A DNA stretch of 64,000 nucleotides from positions 72,983 through 136,982 of the forward strand of contig JAKAAX010000007.1 in assembly GCA_021802125.1 (NCBI GenBank), given 5' to 3'. Positions 7,449-16,585 of the stretch are shown in pieces (positions within the stretch are counted from its first letter, which is position 1; each line of letters begins with the position of its first letter). The notes beneath the pieces are model-generated. The model was not told where the DNA came from. It saw nothing but the letters and a program-made list of their open reading frames with translations, and made no database searches. This DNA comes from Thermoplasmata archaeon (GTDB taxonomy: Archaea; Thermoplasmatota; Thermoplasmata; Lutacidiplasmatales; UBA184). The translations under genes and the position numbers were made by a program.

Positions 7449-10400
7449 CTACCCCTCGCCGGTGGGGGCAGAGTCGGGGGCTGGGGCAGGCTCCGGTGGC
7501 GGTGAGGGAGGGGGCGCAGGCGCCGAGGAGGCTCCCCCCGCCGACCGGCGCTTCCCCCGGACGAGGAGGAAGGCGACCGCGGCCACGAGCACGATCGCCA
7601 CGAGGGCGATGAGGCCCCAGTCCAACGGTGCCAGGCCCCCGAGCGTCGCCGGGTTGGTAGAGGCGGGCGCCGGGCTCACGGAGATGTCCGCGACGGTGGA
7701 CACCAGCTGGTTGCCCAGCAACGCGCGGACCTGGAGGTAGACCGTGCCGGTCGAACTTCCTGCCGTGAAGAGGACCGTGGTGCCCGAGGTGGCGTTGAGG
7801 GTGCCCCGGTTGGAATTGAGCACCCAGGTATAGACGACCCCGGAGGGGCAGGGGGTGTTGCACGTGGAGGCGACGTGGAAGGTCTGGGAGCTCCCGGACG
7901 TCACGGTCACCGCGTTCGGGGTGACCGCGATGGAGAGCAGCGTAACGGCCGGGGCGGTGATCGTCACCACCACCGGAGCGCTCTGCAGGCGGACCGTCCC
8001 GAGGGTCGCGTTCACGAAGAGCACATCCATCCCCGCGAGCGGGCCCGCCGTGAAGGAGACCGTCGCTCCCGTGGAGGAGGAGAGCGTTCCGAGGGAGTTC
8101 GTGGTCGTCCAGGCATAGGTCGTCCCGGTGGGGCACGTCCCTCCGCTGCAGGTCGGAGAGGCGGTGAAGGCCGCGACCCCTCCCTGGGCCGGGATCGAAG
8201 TGGACCCCGGGCTCACGGTGACCGCGGTCAGCGCCGGAGGGCTGGGGGCCTGGATGGTGATGGTCGCGTTCGCGCTCCGGAGGACCCCGTTGAGCGACGC
8301 CGTCACGCGTAGGACGGCCGTCCCGGCGGTCGCGGGAGCGGAGTAGCTCGCCGTCGCGCTCGTGCTCGCGCCCACGCTCCCCCCTCCCGAGGTCACGGCC
8401 CAGGTGTAGACCAATGTGCTGGGGCAGCTCCCCGAGCAGCTGGGCGTCGCGTTGAAGGTGTGGGACGAGTTCGTGGGAACGGTGACCGTGGCCGGGGAGA
8501 TGCTCACGGAGAGCAGCGTCACGGGGGCGGCTTGGATGGTGACCGGCACCGGCCCGGACCGGACCGTGACGGTCCCCAGGGTCGCGTTCACGAACAGGGT
8601 GTCGAGGCCGGGGACGGTCCCCGCGGTGAAGATCTCGGAGGTACCGGTCCCGCTGGAGAGCGTCCCGAGGGTGTTCGTCGCCGTCCAGACGTAGACCGTC
8701 CCGCTGGGGCAGGTCCCGCCCGAGCAGGTGGGCGTCGGAACGAAGGCGACGCTCCCGCCCGCGAAGATCGTCGCCGAGGCCGGTGAGACCGAGACGCTGG
8801 CGAGCACCGGCGCCGGTGCGGAGATGACCACCTGGAAGGGGCCCGTCTTCACCGTGACCCCGTTCAGGGTCGCGTTCAGGAACGCGTAGTCGGTCCCTGG
8901 GGTGCTCCCCGCCTGGACCGTGAAGGTGGGGCCGGTCAGGGACGTAGAGCTCGCGAGGAGGTTGGTGAGCGACCAGGCGTAGGTCACGGTCCCGGGGCAG
9001 GGGCCCCCGGTGCAGCTCGGCGTCGCGGTGAACGTCCCGCTGCCCCCGGTCCCCAGGCCCAGCGAGGTGGGGCTCACGGACACCGAGGCGAGGACGATCG
9101 CGGAGTAGGGGAGGGTGAGGACCGAGATCGAGCCCGAGTTCCAGTTCGACACGTAGACCCTCCCGTTGGCGGGGTCCCAGGTGTTCCAGGTGGGGAAGTC
9201 CCCCACCGCGATGGAGCCCAGGTCGGTGCCGGTGGACGTGTCCACCACGTCCACCGTCCCGGTGGTGACGTCGACGTAGAGGTACCCGCTCGTGGAGTTC
9301 AGCGTGAGCGCGAAGGGCCCTCCGTTGAACCCGGCGATCGATCCGACGATCTGGCCGGTCGCCGTGTTCAGCACCGAGAGGTTGTCGGAGTACTCGTTCG
9401 CCACGTAGACATAGCCGTTCTGCGGATCGAAGAGCACGCCCATGGGACCCGCCCCCACCGGCACGTTCCCGACAACGGCCCCCGACGCGGGGTTCATGGT
9501 GGTGAGGTTGTAGTAGATCGACCCATAGAAGGACCAGAACATGTTCGCCACGTACGCGAGGCCGTTCGAGGGATCGTAGGCGACCCCCTGGGGGACGTCG
9601 GCGCCCAACGTGGGGGTGCCCGTCATCGACGCATATTGCAGGACGGTGCTCGTCGACGGGTCGATCACGTCCAGGCTCCCCATACAGTCGTCCGTGAGGA
9701 GGAGGTCCCCGCTCTGCGTGTCCATGGTGTCCAGTTCCGGGCACCCCATGTCGGACACCGAGCCGATGTCCTGCAGGGTGGAGGGATCCACCACCGAAAC
9801 GTTGTAGGAGTTCTCGTCCGCGACGTAGAGGTATCCGTTGGTGGGGTCGAGGGCCATCCCGAAGGGTTGCTCCCCCACCCCGATCGAGGCCAGCACCCTG
9901 TCGGTCGATGGACTGATCTCGACGACCGAGTCGGTGGCCTGGTCGACCGCGAAGAGGCTAGCGGTGGTGGGATCGTACACCACGGTCTCCGGAGCCGTGC
10001 CGATCCGGTCCGTGGCCACCACCCGGTTCGTCGTGAGGAGGGCGACGCTGACGTTGTCCGAGTAGTCACCGGAGACGAAGAGGTCCCCGGACACCGTGTC
10101 CACGAGCGGAGCGATGGCCCCGTTGCCGACCGCAAAGTTCGAGGTGATGGTGCTGGTCGCGACGTCCACCACCGAGACGTTGCCGGGGAACTCGTCGGCT
10201 ACGTAGAGGGTGCTCGTCGCAGTGTCGATGGCCAGGTCGCCCGGGTAGTAGAGGTAGCTGGGGAGCATGATCGAGGCGACGCTCGCGTTCGTCGCCCCGT
10301 TGAAGACCGTGATGTTGCTCGAGAGCAGGTTCCCGACATAGACGTAGCCGTTGGCGGGGTCCACCACGACCCCCATGGGGTCTGGCCCCACCGTCACCGA

Positions 10401-11222
10401 GCGGATCACCGTGTTGGTCCGGGTGTCGAAGACCGCGACGGAGGCCCCGAAGAAGTGCTCGGTAATGTAGAAGTATCGGTTCGACGCGTCGTAGGCCAGC
10501 TCCCAGGGCGCGATGCCGGGGACCGCATAGTTCGCGACCACCCGGTTGGTCGTGGGGTCCACGACGGTGAGGTTCTGGGAGCCGTAGTTCGCGACGTAAA
10601 GGTCCCCGTTCGCACTGTCCAGTGCGAGACCGGCGGGATTGACCCCCACCGTGATGGAGCCGATCACCGTGCGGGTCGCTCCGTTGATGACCGAGACATT
10701 CTGGGAGCCGTAGTCCGAGACGTAAACGTCTCCGTTCGCGGGGTCGTAGAGCACGTAGGTGGGGTAGAGCCCTACCGTGAGGTTGGCGACAGGGCCTCCC
10801 GTGACGGCGTTGAGGACCGTCACCTCGGCCACGTTGCCATCGGCGATGTACAGGTCGTTGGTCGACGGGTCGAGGGCCATGCCCCACGGCCCCGCGCCGT
10901 TCACGGGCAGGAAGTTCCCCGGGACCGCAGTGTTGTTGAGGAGCACGAGGGTGGGTCCGACCGTGCCGAGGCTCGCGGACGGTGTCCGCGGGGAGGGGGG
11001 CGGGGCCCGGGGGCGTGCTTCCCCACCCATGGGCATCATGGGTCGGTGAGGGGTCAGGCTCGCGCGTGCGGTCGCTCCCGTCTCGGAGGTGATCGCCCGC
11101 GCTTCGTGAGGGGCGAGGGCCGGGCTCGGGGAGGAGCCGATCCCCGCGAGGCCCGAGACGAGGAGAAGGGTCGTTAGAAACGCCGTGATCCCAAAAGTTC
11201 CGAGGCACCTTCGCGCCGACAT
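7449..11222 (-). CDS. Exported YVTN beta-propeller protein with five Ig-like repeats and C-terminal anchor
   Basis: A 1257-residue surface protein. Residues about 8-30 are a signal or anchor helix. Residues about 75-620 are repeated blades of about 42 residues with the YVTN pattern (DPxNGYxYVAN, SVVDPSTxxVxxSIxVG). Residues about 650-1190 hold five Ig-like repeats of about 105 residues, each opening with a hydrophobic SVSPxS strand and carrying a C-x(3-5)-CP pair, probably a disulfide. A membrane helix at about 1198-1220 is followed by a basic stop (RGKRR) and a Pro/Ala-rich tail. By analogy with archaeal surface layer proteins it is displayed outside the cell and may bind ligands or neighbours. 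ATG 11222 leaves a very short leader after a TATA box. Confidence 0.85.
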   Translation of the reverse strand: MSARRCLGTFGITAFLTTLLLVSGLAGIGSSPSPALAPHEARAITSETGATARASLTPHRPMMPMGGEARPRAPPPSPRTPSASLGTVGPTLVLLNNTAVPGNFLPVNGAGPWGMALDPSTNDLYIADGNVAEVTVLNAVTGGPVANLTVGLYPTYVLYDPANGDVYVSDYGSQNVSVINGATRTVIGSITVGVNPAGLALDSANGDLYVANYGSQNLTVVDPTTNRVVANYAVPGIAPWELAYDASNRYFYITEHFFGASVAVFDTRTNTVIRSVTVGPDPMGVVVDPANGYVYVGNLLSSNITVFNGATNASVASIMLPSYLYYPGDLAIDTATSTLYVADEFPGNVSVVDVATSTITSNFAVGNGAIAPLVDTVSGDLFVSGDYSDNVSVALLTTNRVVATDRIGTAPETVVYDPTTASLFAVDQATDSVVEISPSTDRVLASIGVGEQPFGMALDPTNGYLYVADENSYNVSVVDPSTLQDIGSVSDMGCPELDTMDTQSGDLLLTDDCMGSLDVIDPSTSTVLQYASMTGTPTLGADVPQGVAYDPSNGLAYVANMFWSFYGSIYYNLTTMNPASGAVVGNVPVGAGPMGVLFDPQNGYVYVANEYSDNLSVLNTATGQIVGSIAGFNGGPFALTLNSTSGYLYVDVTTGTVDVVDTSTGTDLGSIAVGDFPTWNTWDPANGRVYVSNWNSGSISVLTLPYSAIVLASVSVSPTSLGLGTGGSGTFTATPSCTGGPCPGTVTYAWSLTNLLASSTSLTGPTFTVQAGSTPGTDYAFLNATLNGVTVKTGPFQVVISAPAPVLASVSVSPASATIFAGGSVAFVPTPTCSGGTCPSGTVYVWTATNTLGTLSSGTGTSEIFTAGTVPGLDTLFVNATLGTVTVRSGPVPVTIQAAPVTLLSVSISPATVTVPTNSSHTFNATPSCSGSCPSTLVYTWAVTSGGGSVGASTSATASYSAPATAGTAVLRVTASLNGVLRSANATITIQAPSPPALTAVTVSPGSTSIPAQGGVAAFTASPTCSGGTCPTGTTYAWTTTNSLGTLSSSTGATVSFTAGPLAGMDVLFVNATLGTVRLQSAPVVVTITAPAVTLLSIAVTPNAVTVTSGSSQTFHVASTCNTPCPSGVVYTWVLNSNRGTLNATSGTTVLFTAGSSTGTVYLQVRALLGNQLVSTVADISVSPAPASTNPATLGGLAPLDWGLIALVAIVLVAAVAFLLVRGKRRSAGGASSAPAPPPSPPPEPAPAPDSAPTGEG

Positions 11223-11250
11223 TAGCCAACCAAACCTAGTTTCGCCTACT

Positions 11251-11259
11251 TCAATTTAG
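11251..11259 (-). promoter_or_regulatory. TATA-like box for the YVTN surface protein gene
   Basis: Minus-strand CCTAAATTGA, centred near 11255, lies about 33 nt before the ATG. The predicted leader is about 7 nt. It is the most AT-rich short stretch in the upstream region. Confidence 0.45.
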
Positions 11260-11304
11260 GGAAGGCCGCCGGCATTCCATTGTGATGCGTATCGGTCATG
11301 CAGG

Positions 11305-11640
11305 TAATCGGGGGTTCGCGCCCCCGTTCCTTCGGAAACGTTCCCCACCGGAGCCTCCCGAGCGGGCGGCGTGGGCAGGATGCTTGAGAGCTGGAGGCCG
11401 AGGCGCAGGCGGACTCGTGACCGAGGGCGCCGTCCCGTCGAGCGGGTCCATCTCGTACAGGGGTCCCGTTTCGATCGGACGACATGCCCCTGTGGGACAG
11501 GGCTGACGGCTGCCCAGCCCTCTCGAAGGCCAGTTCACCTCGTCCGGTGACCACATACTGAGCCTGTAGCACAACCAGATTTCGCTGAGCAGGGTTCTCC
11601 TCACTCACGATCGGAGGGAGTTCCCTTCCCTCCTCCGGGT
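11305..11640 (+). ncRNA. Candidate structured RNA or hairpin-rich leader in a 600-bp gene gap
   Basis: The 11223-11825 gap has no convincing protein and is less GC-rich than its surroundings. It contains a chain of local stems: a C/G hairpin at about 11309-11326; ACAGGGG (11457-11463) with CCCCTGT (11487-11493); AGGGCTG (11499-11505) with CAGCCCT (11515-11521); TCACC (11535-11539) with GGTGA (11546-11550); GGAGGGA (11613-11619) with TCCCTCC (11627-11633). I looked for RNase P RNA and SRP RNA consensus blocks and did not find them, nor a tRNA cloverleaf. Boundaries and strand are guesses; it could equally be a regulatory region. Confidence 0.25.
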
Positions 11641-11825
11641 GCCGGGGAGCGGCGCTCTCCACAGCGAAAACTGGTAGCGCGACGGGTTCCTATTCTCCTC
11701 CCGCGGAAGAGGGGAAGGGAAGGCCCGGCCGCCGCCGCCGGCTCCCAGCCCGGGGGCAGGTCGGTCGGCCCTTCGTGTCATCCCCGAGAAGCAATCTTCA
11801 AGTCCAGCGGGACCCCCCGGCCCCC

Positions 11826-12431
11826 GTGGACTACCCTCCCTGCCGCGTCGTCCCCTGGTCGGAGATCGATCGGTGGTCGGACCTCCTCGCCGAGAAGATC
11901 CGCGCGGCCCACCACGAGCCGGAAGTCATCGTCGGCCTGACCCGGGGCGGCTGGGTCCCCTCCCGCATGCTGGCCGACCGGCTGGGAACCAAGCACCTGG
12001 CGGCCCTCCGCGCCCAACACTGGGGGGTCACCGCGACCCCCTCCGGCAAGGCCGAGATCACGGAGGGGCTGAACGGGCGGCTCGACGGGAAGAAGGTCCT
12101 GGTCGTCGACGACATCACCGACACGGGGCAGAGCCTCCAGCTCGCGGTCCGCCACGTCGCGGAGCGCGGCCCGGTGCAGGTGGAGAGCGCGACCTACCTC
12201 CACATCTCCCACTCGACCTACGTCCCCACCTACTACGCCGAGGAGGTGCCTCGGGAGTCCTGGCGGTGGTTCGTCTTCCCGTGGAACTACTGGGAGGACC
12301 TCCGCACCCTCGCCCGGACCGCGCGGGGGGACCACGATGCGGGGGCCGAGAAGGTCCTCGAAGTGCTGAAGGAGCGCTGCGACCTGAACGTCCCGCTCGA
12401 CCACGTCCGAAGGGCGCTCGAGCCCCGTTGA
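11826..12431 (+). CDS. Phosphoribosyltransferase (COG2236 type)
   Basis: 201-residue PRT-fold enzyme, most likely acting on a purine base with PRPP. The PRPP loop VLVVDDITDTGQSL is intact, preceded by VIVGLTRGGWVPSRMLADRLG at the N-terminal side, as in archaeal hypoxanthine/guanine-type PRTs. The C-terminal half contains WRWFVFPWNYWEDL, matching the W-x-x-FPW motif of this group. GTG 11826 was chosen because homologues begin near VPSWxEI and because an AT-rich AATCTTCAAG lies about 30 nt upstream. GTG 11775 would add 17 Ser/Gln-rich residues without a promoter. It is followed after 16 nt by the DUF1015 gene. Confidence 0.82.
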   Translation: MDYPPCRVVPWSEIDRWSDLLAEKIRAAHHEPEVIVGLTRGGWVPSRMLADRLGTKHLAALRAQHWGVTATPSGKAEITEGLNGRLDGKKVLVVDDITDTGQSLQLAVRHVAERGPVQVESATYLHISHSTYVPTYYAEEVPRESWRWFVFPWNYWEDLRTLARTARGDHDAGAEKVLEVLKERCDLNVPLDHVRRALEPR

Positions 12432-12447
12432 ACACCGAGGGAGCCCA

Positions 12448-13722
12448 GTGGTCCGTCTCCTCCCGGTGCGCGCGTGGCATCCGGCGGCCCACGCGGCGGG
12501 AGCCTCGGGCCTCGTCGCCCCGGTCTACGACACTCTGGGTCCGGAGGACCACCGGCGCTTCGACGCGCTGCCCCACAACGCCGCCACGTTCACCTCGCGC
12601 CGCAGCGACCTACCGGTGGAAGCCTTCCTGGAGGAGGCGAAGCGGCGGCTCGACGAGGCCCTCGCGGCCCGGGCCTACGTTCAGGACGACGCTCCCGCGC
12701 TCTACGTCTACGCGATACGCTACCGCCCACCGCCCGAGATCGTCGAGACGCTCCCGGAGGACCGTCGGAGAGCGGAGTACCTCCTCCTGGGGCTCGTGGG
12801 AAGCCTTCCGGAGGACTCCCTCAACTCGTCGGAGATCGCCCTCCACGAGCGGACCTTCTCCGACCGTGTCGAGGAGCGCGTGCGGCTCACCGAGACCACC
12901 CACATGAGCTTCGCCCCGATCATGGCCGGGTACGCTTCCGGGTCCCACGAGATCAACGACCTCCTGGAGCGCTACCTCGGGATCGACCGCCGCAAGCTCT
13001 CCTTCCAGGGCACACGCCCTCCGCTGGTCGAGGCGAAGCTGGACGGAGCGGAGCACCGGCTGTGGCGCCTGGACGACGAGGGGGTCGCGAAGAAGGTCCA
13101 GGACCTCCTCCGGGCCCAGCGCATCCTCATCCTGGACGGCCACCACCGGTTCACGGCGGCCCGCCGGATGCGGGAGAAGGGGAGCCCCGTCCGTCCTCTG
13201 ACGATGCTCGTGGAGGCGCACGACAAGGCGCTCCTCCTGCTGCCGTGGCACCGGGTGCTTTCGCCCTCCCAGCTCACCTACGAGACATTCCTAGAGAAGG
13301 CGCGGGCGTCCTTCGTCTCCCTGGAGGAGCTCCCCCCGGAGCTCGGGATCGCGGACGCGGTCCGCGCGGTCCAGGGGCTGCGCGCAGGAGGGCACCGGGG
13401 CTTCCTGGCGCTGGGGCCCAAGCGGGCGACCCTAGTCCGGGGACCGGACGGGAGCGAGGAGGGTCAGGACTTCGAGCTGCTTCACCGCTTCCTCGAGGGC
13501 GAGCTTCGCCTGGATCCCTCCCGGTTCAGCTTCGTGCGCTCCCCGAGGCAGGCGATGACCCAGGTGCGCGAGGAGGGAGGGGTCGCCTTCCTGCTCCCGC
13601 CTCTCTCCTTCCGCGGTGTGGAGGCGGAGGCGTTCGCCAACCGGGTGATGGCCCAGAAATCGACGATGTTCCTCCCGAAGGTCGCCGAAGGGCTCGTCTT
13701 CGCCCCGGCCCGTGCTGAATAG
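12448..13722 (+). CDS. DUF1015 (COG4198) family protein
   Basis: 424-residue cytoplasmic protein of a widespread family without an agreed function. Family landmarks: APVYDTL near the N-terminus (usual APPYDV), the NAATF segment (usual HPxNxI), YVYAIRYR, LHERTFSDRVEERVRL followed by SFAPIMAGY, and ILILDGHHRFTAARRM with the conserved DGHHR. The start is a GTG 16 nt after the phosphoribosyltransferase stop, so the two are probably co-transcribed. No membrane segment is seen. Confidence 0.8.
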   Translation: MVRLLPVRAWHPAAHAAGASGLVAPVYDTLGPEDHRRFDALPHNAATFTSRRSDLPVEAFLEEAKRRLDEALAARAYVQDDAPALYVYAIRYRPPPEIVETLPEDRRRAEYLLLGLVGSLPEDSLNSSEIALHERTFSDRVEERVRLTETTHMSFAPIMAGYASGSHEINDLLERYLGIDRRKLSFQGTRPPLVEAKLDGAEHRLWRLDDEGVAKKVQDLLRAQRILILDGHHRFTAARRMREKGSPVRPLTMLVEAHDKALLLLPWHRVLSPSQLTYETFLEKARASFVSLEELPPELGIADAVRAVQGLRAGGHRGFLALGPKRATLVRGPDGSEEGQDFELLHRFLEGELRLDPSRFSFVRSPRQAMTQVREEGGVAFLLPPLSFRGVEAEAFANRVMAQKSTMFLPKVAEGLVFAPARAE

Positions 13723-13757
13723 GCACGGGAGGGCGGGACGGGAGCGGTGGCGCCGAC

Positions 13758-14870
13758 CTACCCGGTGCTCGGCCGGACGCCCTTGGTCGCGAGGGCCGCG
13801 GAGGTGCGGAGGTACTGGCGCAGGGTCTCCGCGAGCCCCCCCGTGAGGATCCCGAGGGCCACGCCGACGAGCGAGACGACCAGCACCGAGGCGGAGGCCG
13901 GGAAGAAGATCGCCCGGAAGAGGAAGATCAGGCTGTAGCCTTCGATGCTGGCGGCGGTGAAGGAGACCAGCGCGACCCACACGGACGCGGGGATCCGGCT
14001 CCGCGCGAGCAGCCAGCGGATCGCACGTCCGCCCTCGAAGGCCACCGCGGCCCCGATCCACCACGCGAGCGCCGTCGCGAGGAAGTCCAGGAAGTGGGCG
14101 AGCGGGTTCGGGTTCGTCTCCGCCGACCACGCGTCGCTGCCCAGGAGGAAGCCCAGCAGCACGAGGGAGAGCGAGAGGATCCCGAAGAACACGGCGACGG
14201 ACCCGCGGCGGAGGTCCGAGCCGAAGGACTGCACCTGGGCGACGATCCACTCGTCGACCTCGAAGGTCCAGAGGAAGAGGTAGAACCCCAGGAGGAACAT
14301 CAGGACGACGAGCCCGATGCCCCAGAGCTGGACCCCGAAGAAGGTCTGGAGCGAAAGGACGATCCCGAGGAAGATCAGGAAGGAGGCGAGCGGCAGGACC
14401 GTCTTCGTCCGCAGCTTCTGGTCCTTGAGCGCCCGGACCAGGGTCATGTAGGTCCCCTGCAGCGTCGCGCTCTGCCGGATGTAGACGCGGCGGACCGAGT
14501 CCACCTTCGCCCGGGACTGGATGATGGGGTAGAGGAACTCGTCCTCGGCCCCGTCCGAGACCAGGTGCACCGCATCGACCTTGATCTTCGAGAGGACCTC
14601 GTCGAACTGGGAGGAGACCTTCCGGTCGGAGATCGTCCCCACGCGGCCGTCCCCGGTGAGGACCAGCGCCTCGACCTCCTCGCCGGTGGCCCGGAGCTCG
14701 TCCAGGAGGTTCACCGCGGCCAGCATGGCGTTGGTGTCGGAGTCCTCCGGGTCGGCGACGCCCAGCTTGAGCGCCGCGTCCAGCACGGCCTCGCGGCCGA
14801 GGACGGGTCCATGGATCCCGGCCTTGCGGCCGAGGTCGTCGTCCCGGTCAACACAGATGACTAGGCGCAT
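13758..14870 (-). CDS. DUF373 family membrane protein
   Basis: 370 residues; archaeal family COG2237 of unknown function. The soluble N-terminal part (about 1-140) opens with MRLVICVDRDDDLGRKAG and holds TNAMLAAVNLLDEL and LVLTGDGRVG, a Rossmann-like or DHH-like acidic arrangement that defines the family. The C-terminal part has about seven hydrophobic segments beginning near VLPLASFLIFLGIVL. ATG 14870 coincides with the family N-terminus and has a TATATC box about 34 nt upstream. The gene is convergent with DUF1015 and divergent from proS. Confidence 0.85.
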   Translation of the reverse strand: MRLVICVDRDDDLGRKAGIHGPVLGREAVLDAALKLGVADPEDSDTNAMLAAVNLLDELRATGEEVEALVLTGDGRVGTISDRKVSSQFDEVLSKIKVDAVHLVSDGAEDEFLYPIIQSRAKVDSVRRVYIRQSATLQGTYMTLVRALKDQKLRTKTVLPLASFLIFLGIVLSLQTFFGVQLWGIGLVVLMFLLGFYLFLWTFEVDEWIVAQVQSFGSDLRRGSVAVFFGILSLSLVLLGFLLGSDAWSAETNPNPLAHFLDFLATALAWWIGAAVAFEGGRAIRWLLARSRIPASVWVALVSFTAASIEGYSLIFLFRAIFFPASASVLVVSLVGVALGILTGGLAETLRQYLRTSAALATKGVRPSTG

Positions 14871-14900
14871 GGGCAAGAGGCATCCACGGTCGACGGACCA

Positions 14901-14909
14901 GATATACCC
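14901..14909 (-). promoter_or_regulatory. TATA box for the DUF373 gene
   Basis: Minus-strand GGGTATATC, centred about 34 nt before the ATG at 14870, predicts a leader of roughly 8 nt. It is one of the most canonical archaeal TATA matches in the window. Confidence 0.55.
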
Positions 14910-15028
14910 TCGGTCTACCGAAGTGCGACGAAACCCGCAGGAGGCAGGTTTTGGGCGTGGCCAGGAGGCCACGTGGGGACGGGCCACTCCGGGCTCCCGC
15001 GGGCCCTCCCGCCGGCCCCGCGGGGCGG

Positions 15029-15043
15029 CGATAACCATTATCG
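15029..15043 (+). promoter_or_regulatory. proS promoter: TATA element inside an inverted repeat
   Basis: CGATAA-CCA-TTATCG is a perfect 6-bp inverted repeat whose AT-rich core is also the only TATA candidate for proS. Its centre is 38 nt before the ATG, so the predicted leader is about 12 nt. A protein bound to the repeat would compete with TBP. Confidence 0.45.
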
Positions 15044-15073
15044 TCCGGACCGTTGCGGGGAATCCCCACGACC

Positions 15074-16504
15074 ATGTCCGAGCTGCCGAAGAAGAGCACC
15101 GCCTTCTTCGAGTGGTACAACGAGGTCCTCGAGCGCGCGCAGGTCACGGACAAGCGGTACCCGGTCAAGGGGCTCAACGTCTGGCCCCCGTTCGGGCTCA
15201 GCATCCGCTCCAACTTCGACCGCACGCTACGTTCGGCGGTCGAGGCGATCGGCTACCAGGAGGTCTCCTTCCCGACACTGATCCCCGAGACGGAGCTCAA
15301 GAAGGAGAGCGAGCACATCAAGGGGTTCGAGGCCGAGGTCTACTGGGTCACCAAAGGCGGGGCCACTCCGCTCGACATCAACCTCTGCCTGCGCCCGACG
15401 AGCGAGACCGCGATGTACCCGATGTTCGCGCTCTGGGTCCGCTCGCACAAGGACCTGCCGCTCCGGATCTTCCAGATCTGCAACGTCTTCCGGTACGAGA
15501 CGAAGTCCACGCGCCCGCTCATCCGCATCCGGGAGATCCACTTCTACGAGGGGCACACGGTCCACCCGACCGAGGAGAGCGCCACCCGGCAGGTCCAGGA
15601 GGACCTGGGCTCCTTCGCCGAGATCGCCCGGGCCTTCGCGCTCCCCTACCTCATCAACAAGCGCCCGGACTGGGACAAGTTCCCCGGCGCCCACTACTCG
15701 CTCGCGCTCGACATCCCCTTCGGAGATGGGCGGACGCTGCAGGTGGGCACGGTCCACCACTACCGCGACAACTTCGCCCGCCCCTACGGGATCCAGTACG
15801 AGACCGAGCAGGGAGGGTCCGCCTTCGGGCACCAGACCACCTACGGGATCTCCGAGCGGCTGATCGGAGGCGTGATCGGGGTCCACGGCGACGACAAGGG
15901 GCTCGTGCTCCCCCCGGCGCTCGCCCCAACGCAGGTCGTCGTCATTCCGGTCATCGGCAAGGGCTCCAAGGAGGCCGTCGAAGGCGCGGCGAAGGAGATC
16001 GCCGCCTCGCTCTCGGCGAGCGGGTTCCGGACCAAGGTCGACCTGTCGGAGGACCGCCCCGGGGCCAAGTACTACGCCTGGGAGAGCCGGGGGGTGCCCC
16101 TGCGGGTCGAGCTCGGACCCCGCGAGGTGGAGGAGAAAGCCGCCACGCTGGCCGACCGGTTCGGACGGAAGCGCAAGGTGGCCCGCTCCGACCTGGTGGA
16201 GGAGGTGCGGAAGGATCTCGACGCCTTCCACGCCGCGCTCTCCGAGAAGGCCACGACGCGTTTCCGCGAGCAGATCGGCGTCGCCTCCACCCTCGCGGAG
16301 CTCAAGGGGGCCCGCTCGGTCCACCTCATCGGCTGGTGCGGGAAGGAAGAGTGCGGGCACCAGATCGAGGCGGGCGTGGAAGGCGGGCTCCTGGGGACCG
16401 TCGAGGCCAGCTCCCCGGAAGGGATCCTCCCCGGTGAAGCTCCTCCCTGCATCGTGTGCGAGGGGACCCCGAGCCGTTGGTCCGCCGCGGGCCGCCCGCT
16501 CTGA
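15074..16504 (+). CDS. proS: Prolyl-tRNA synthetase, archaeal/eukaryotic type
   Basis: Charges tRNA-Pro. The 476-residue protein lacks the bacterial editing insertion and matches the archaeal type: AFFEWYNEVLERA at the N-terminus, VSFPTLIPE, class II motif 2 region LRPTSETAMYPMFALW and FRYETKSTRPLIRIREI, then GIQYETEQGG and HGDDKGLVLPP (motif 3 area), an anticodon-binding domain, and a C-terminal zinc-binding set of four cysteines (WCGKEECG and CIVC). ATG 15074 was chosen because it starts the conserved domain and follows the promoter; a TTG at 15053 is an upstream alternative. Confidence 0.95.
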   Translation: MSELPKKSTAFFEWYNEVLERAQVTDKRYPVKGLNVWPPFGLSIRSNFDRTLRSAVEAIGYQEVSFPTLIPETELKKESEHIKGFEAEVYWVTKGGATPLDINLCLRPTSETAMYPMFALWVRSHKDLPLRIFQICNVFRYETKSTRPLIRIREIHFYEGHTVHPTEESATRQVQEDLGSFAEIARAFALPYLINKRPDWDKFPGAHYSLALDIPFGDGRTLQVGTVHHYRDNFARPYGIQYETEQGGSAFGHQTTYGISERLIGGVIGVHGDDKGLVLPPALAPTQVVVIPVIGKGSKEAVEGAAKEIAASLSASGFRTKVDLSEDRPGAKYYAWESRGVPLRVELGPREVEEKAATLADRFGRKRKVARSDLVEEVRKDLDAFHAALSEKATTRFREQIGVASTLAELKGARSVHLIGWCGKEECGHQIEAGVEGGLLGTVEASSPEGILPGEAPPCIVCEGTPSRWSAAGRPL

Positions 16505-16536
16505 GGCCCGAGCCCTAGCCCGACCCTATCTTGGCG

Positions 16537-16577
16537 GGCTTCAATGGCCCGTGGCCCCATCCGGGGGGATTGAAGCC
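16537..16577. terminator. Long hairpin between convergent proS and small membrane gene
   Basis: GGCTTCAAT at 16537-16545 pairs perfectly with ATTGAAGCC at 16569-16577. The spacer can fold further through CCCC-ATCC-GGGG. The structure lies centrally in the 81-bp gap between two convergent stop codons, which fits a bidirectional terminator. Confidence 0.55.
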
Positions 16578-16585
16578 GCCGGCTT

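Noticed and set aside
7363..9744. Long minus-strand frame rich in Arg, His and Pro beside the YVTN frame
   Set aside because: Shifted reading of the same gene; no motif, typical GC-driven shadow.
9636..11177. 513-codon open frame on the plus strand opposite the YVTN protein gene
   Set aside because: Composition is Arg/Gly/Val/Asp-rich without domains; it mirrors the repeat-rich coding strand beneath, which has a signal peptide, repeats and anchor.
11305..11335. tRNA T-arm-like hairpin with TTCG loop
   Set aside because: No matching acceptor, D or anticodon arm could be drawn on either side.
13758..15038. Longer DUF373 protein starting at 15038
   Set aside because: The extra 56 residues precede the conserved MRLVICVDRD start and lie over the promoter.
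16537..16577. Insertion-sequence terminal inverted repeats
   Set aside because: The 9-bp repeat is 23 nt apart between two convergent stop codons with no transposase nearby; a terminator is the simpler reading.
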